In this document: positions 5,639 through 5,772 of the stretch, one piece after another
Layout of the letters: each line of letters opens with the position of its first letter
Position numbering within the stretch: the stretch's first letter is position 1
Source of the DNA: an uncultured Eubacteriales bacterium
GTDB taxonomy: Bacteria; Bacillota; Clostridia; Lachnospirales; Bianqueaceae
Assembly: GCA_902782895.1 (NCBI GenBank)
Contig: CACZPA010000052.1
Location: 1-5,772 of the forward strand
Length of the DNA stretch: 5,772 nt
Direction of reading: 5' to 3'
Made by a program: the position numbers and the translations under genes
Notes under the pieces: model-generated
The model's input: only the letters and a program-made list of their open reading frames with translations
Database searches by the model: none
What the model was told of the DNA's origin: nothing

Positions 5639-5772
5639 ATGAGGAAGAGTGAGCAGACTGCCGAGCAGACTCGGCGCGGGACAGACAAGCGGATCCGCAA
5701 GGCATCCGTCCTTTTTGTTGTCATCTGCGCGGTCGTGCTCCTGTCCGTCTGCGTCCTCAACCATCGCTACAC
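5639..5772 (+). CDS. N-terminus of a bitopic membrane protein, possibly DivIC/FtsB-like, cut by the window edge
   Basis: 44 complete codons from an ATG preceded by AGAGG and a clear promoter. The frame stays open to the end of the window. A charged, basic cytoplasmic start (KRIRK, residues 17-21) is followed by one hydrophobic segment (about 22-40, ASVLFVVICAVVLLSVCVL) and then NHRY. The positive-inside pattern and lack of a lipobox or a signal-peptidase site indicate a membrane anchor with the bulk of the protein outside the cell. Septum-formation proteins DivIC/FtsB/FtsL have this layout, and in Bacillus and many Clostridia divIC lies shortly after yabO (rqcP) and yabP-yabQ, so the position fits. 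The part of such a protein that would identify it, the coiled coil after the membrane segment, lies beyond the window. Being a gene is well supported; the name is only a positional guess. Confidence 0.75.
   Translation, partial: MRKSEQTAEQTRRGTDKRIRKASVLFVVICAVVLLSVCVLNHRY

Noticed and set aside
1..5772. CRISPR array, tRNA, rRNA or insertion sequence
   Set aside because: No regularly spaced repeats, no tRNA-like cloverleaf or rRNA sequence, and no transposase motifs were found on either strand.

Overview
The window looks like a chromosomal housekeeping segment of a GC-rich Firmicute, most likely a member of the Clostridia (Lachnospiraceae-like). The evidence is strong GGAGG ribosome binding sites, vegetative promoters of the TTGACA/TATAAT type, and an Mfd, RqcP (YabO) and HU that read like Gram-positive versions. 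The neighbourhood also corresponds to the pth-mfd-...-yabO-yabP-yabQ-divIC region known from Bacillus and Clostridia. Coding DNA is GC-rich and the main control region (5343-5638) is AT-rich.

Layout: (1) 2-3424, plus strand: mfd, transcription-repair coupling factor, lacking only its first 60-70 or so codons. (2) 3411-4649, plus strand, overlapping mfd by 14 bases: a lipoprotein with the architecture of PrsA/SurA-type foldases, but with a parvulin domain that appears to have lost its histidines. (3) 4656-4898, minus strand: rqcP, a small S4-domain protein of ribosome quality control, ending 6 bases from the lipoprotein stop. (4) 4899-5063: a gap holding the strong intrinsic terminator of hup. 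(5) 5064-5342, minus strand: hup, nucleoid protein HU, with a near-consensus promoter. (6) 5343-5638: divergent control region with the hup promoter, a GGGGACGG-type hairpin, a phased A-tract repeat and a plus-strand promoter. (7) 5639 to the end, plus strand: the first 44 codons of a bitopic membrane protein, possibly the DivIC/FtsB-like septum protein expected here.

The mfd-lipoprotein pair is probably one translationally coupled transcript linking transcription-coupled repair with secreted protein folding by position only. hup and rqcP face it on the other strand. rqcP has no clear promoter of its own and probably lives on readthrough of the hup terminator. Relative to the Bacillus order, spoVT, yabP and yabQ are absent from the places where they would be expected, and hup-rqcP is inverted, which hints at a non-sporulating or rearranged lineage.

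I see no wholly new system. The best leads are the degenerate parvulin lipoprotein, the REP-like hairpin and phased A-tracts between hup and the divergent gene, and the terminator-gated arrangement of hup and rqcP.
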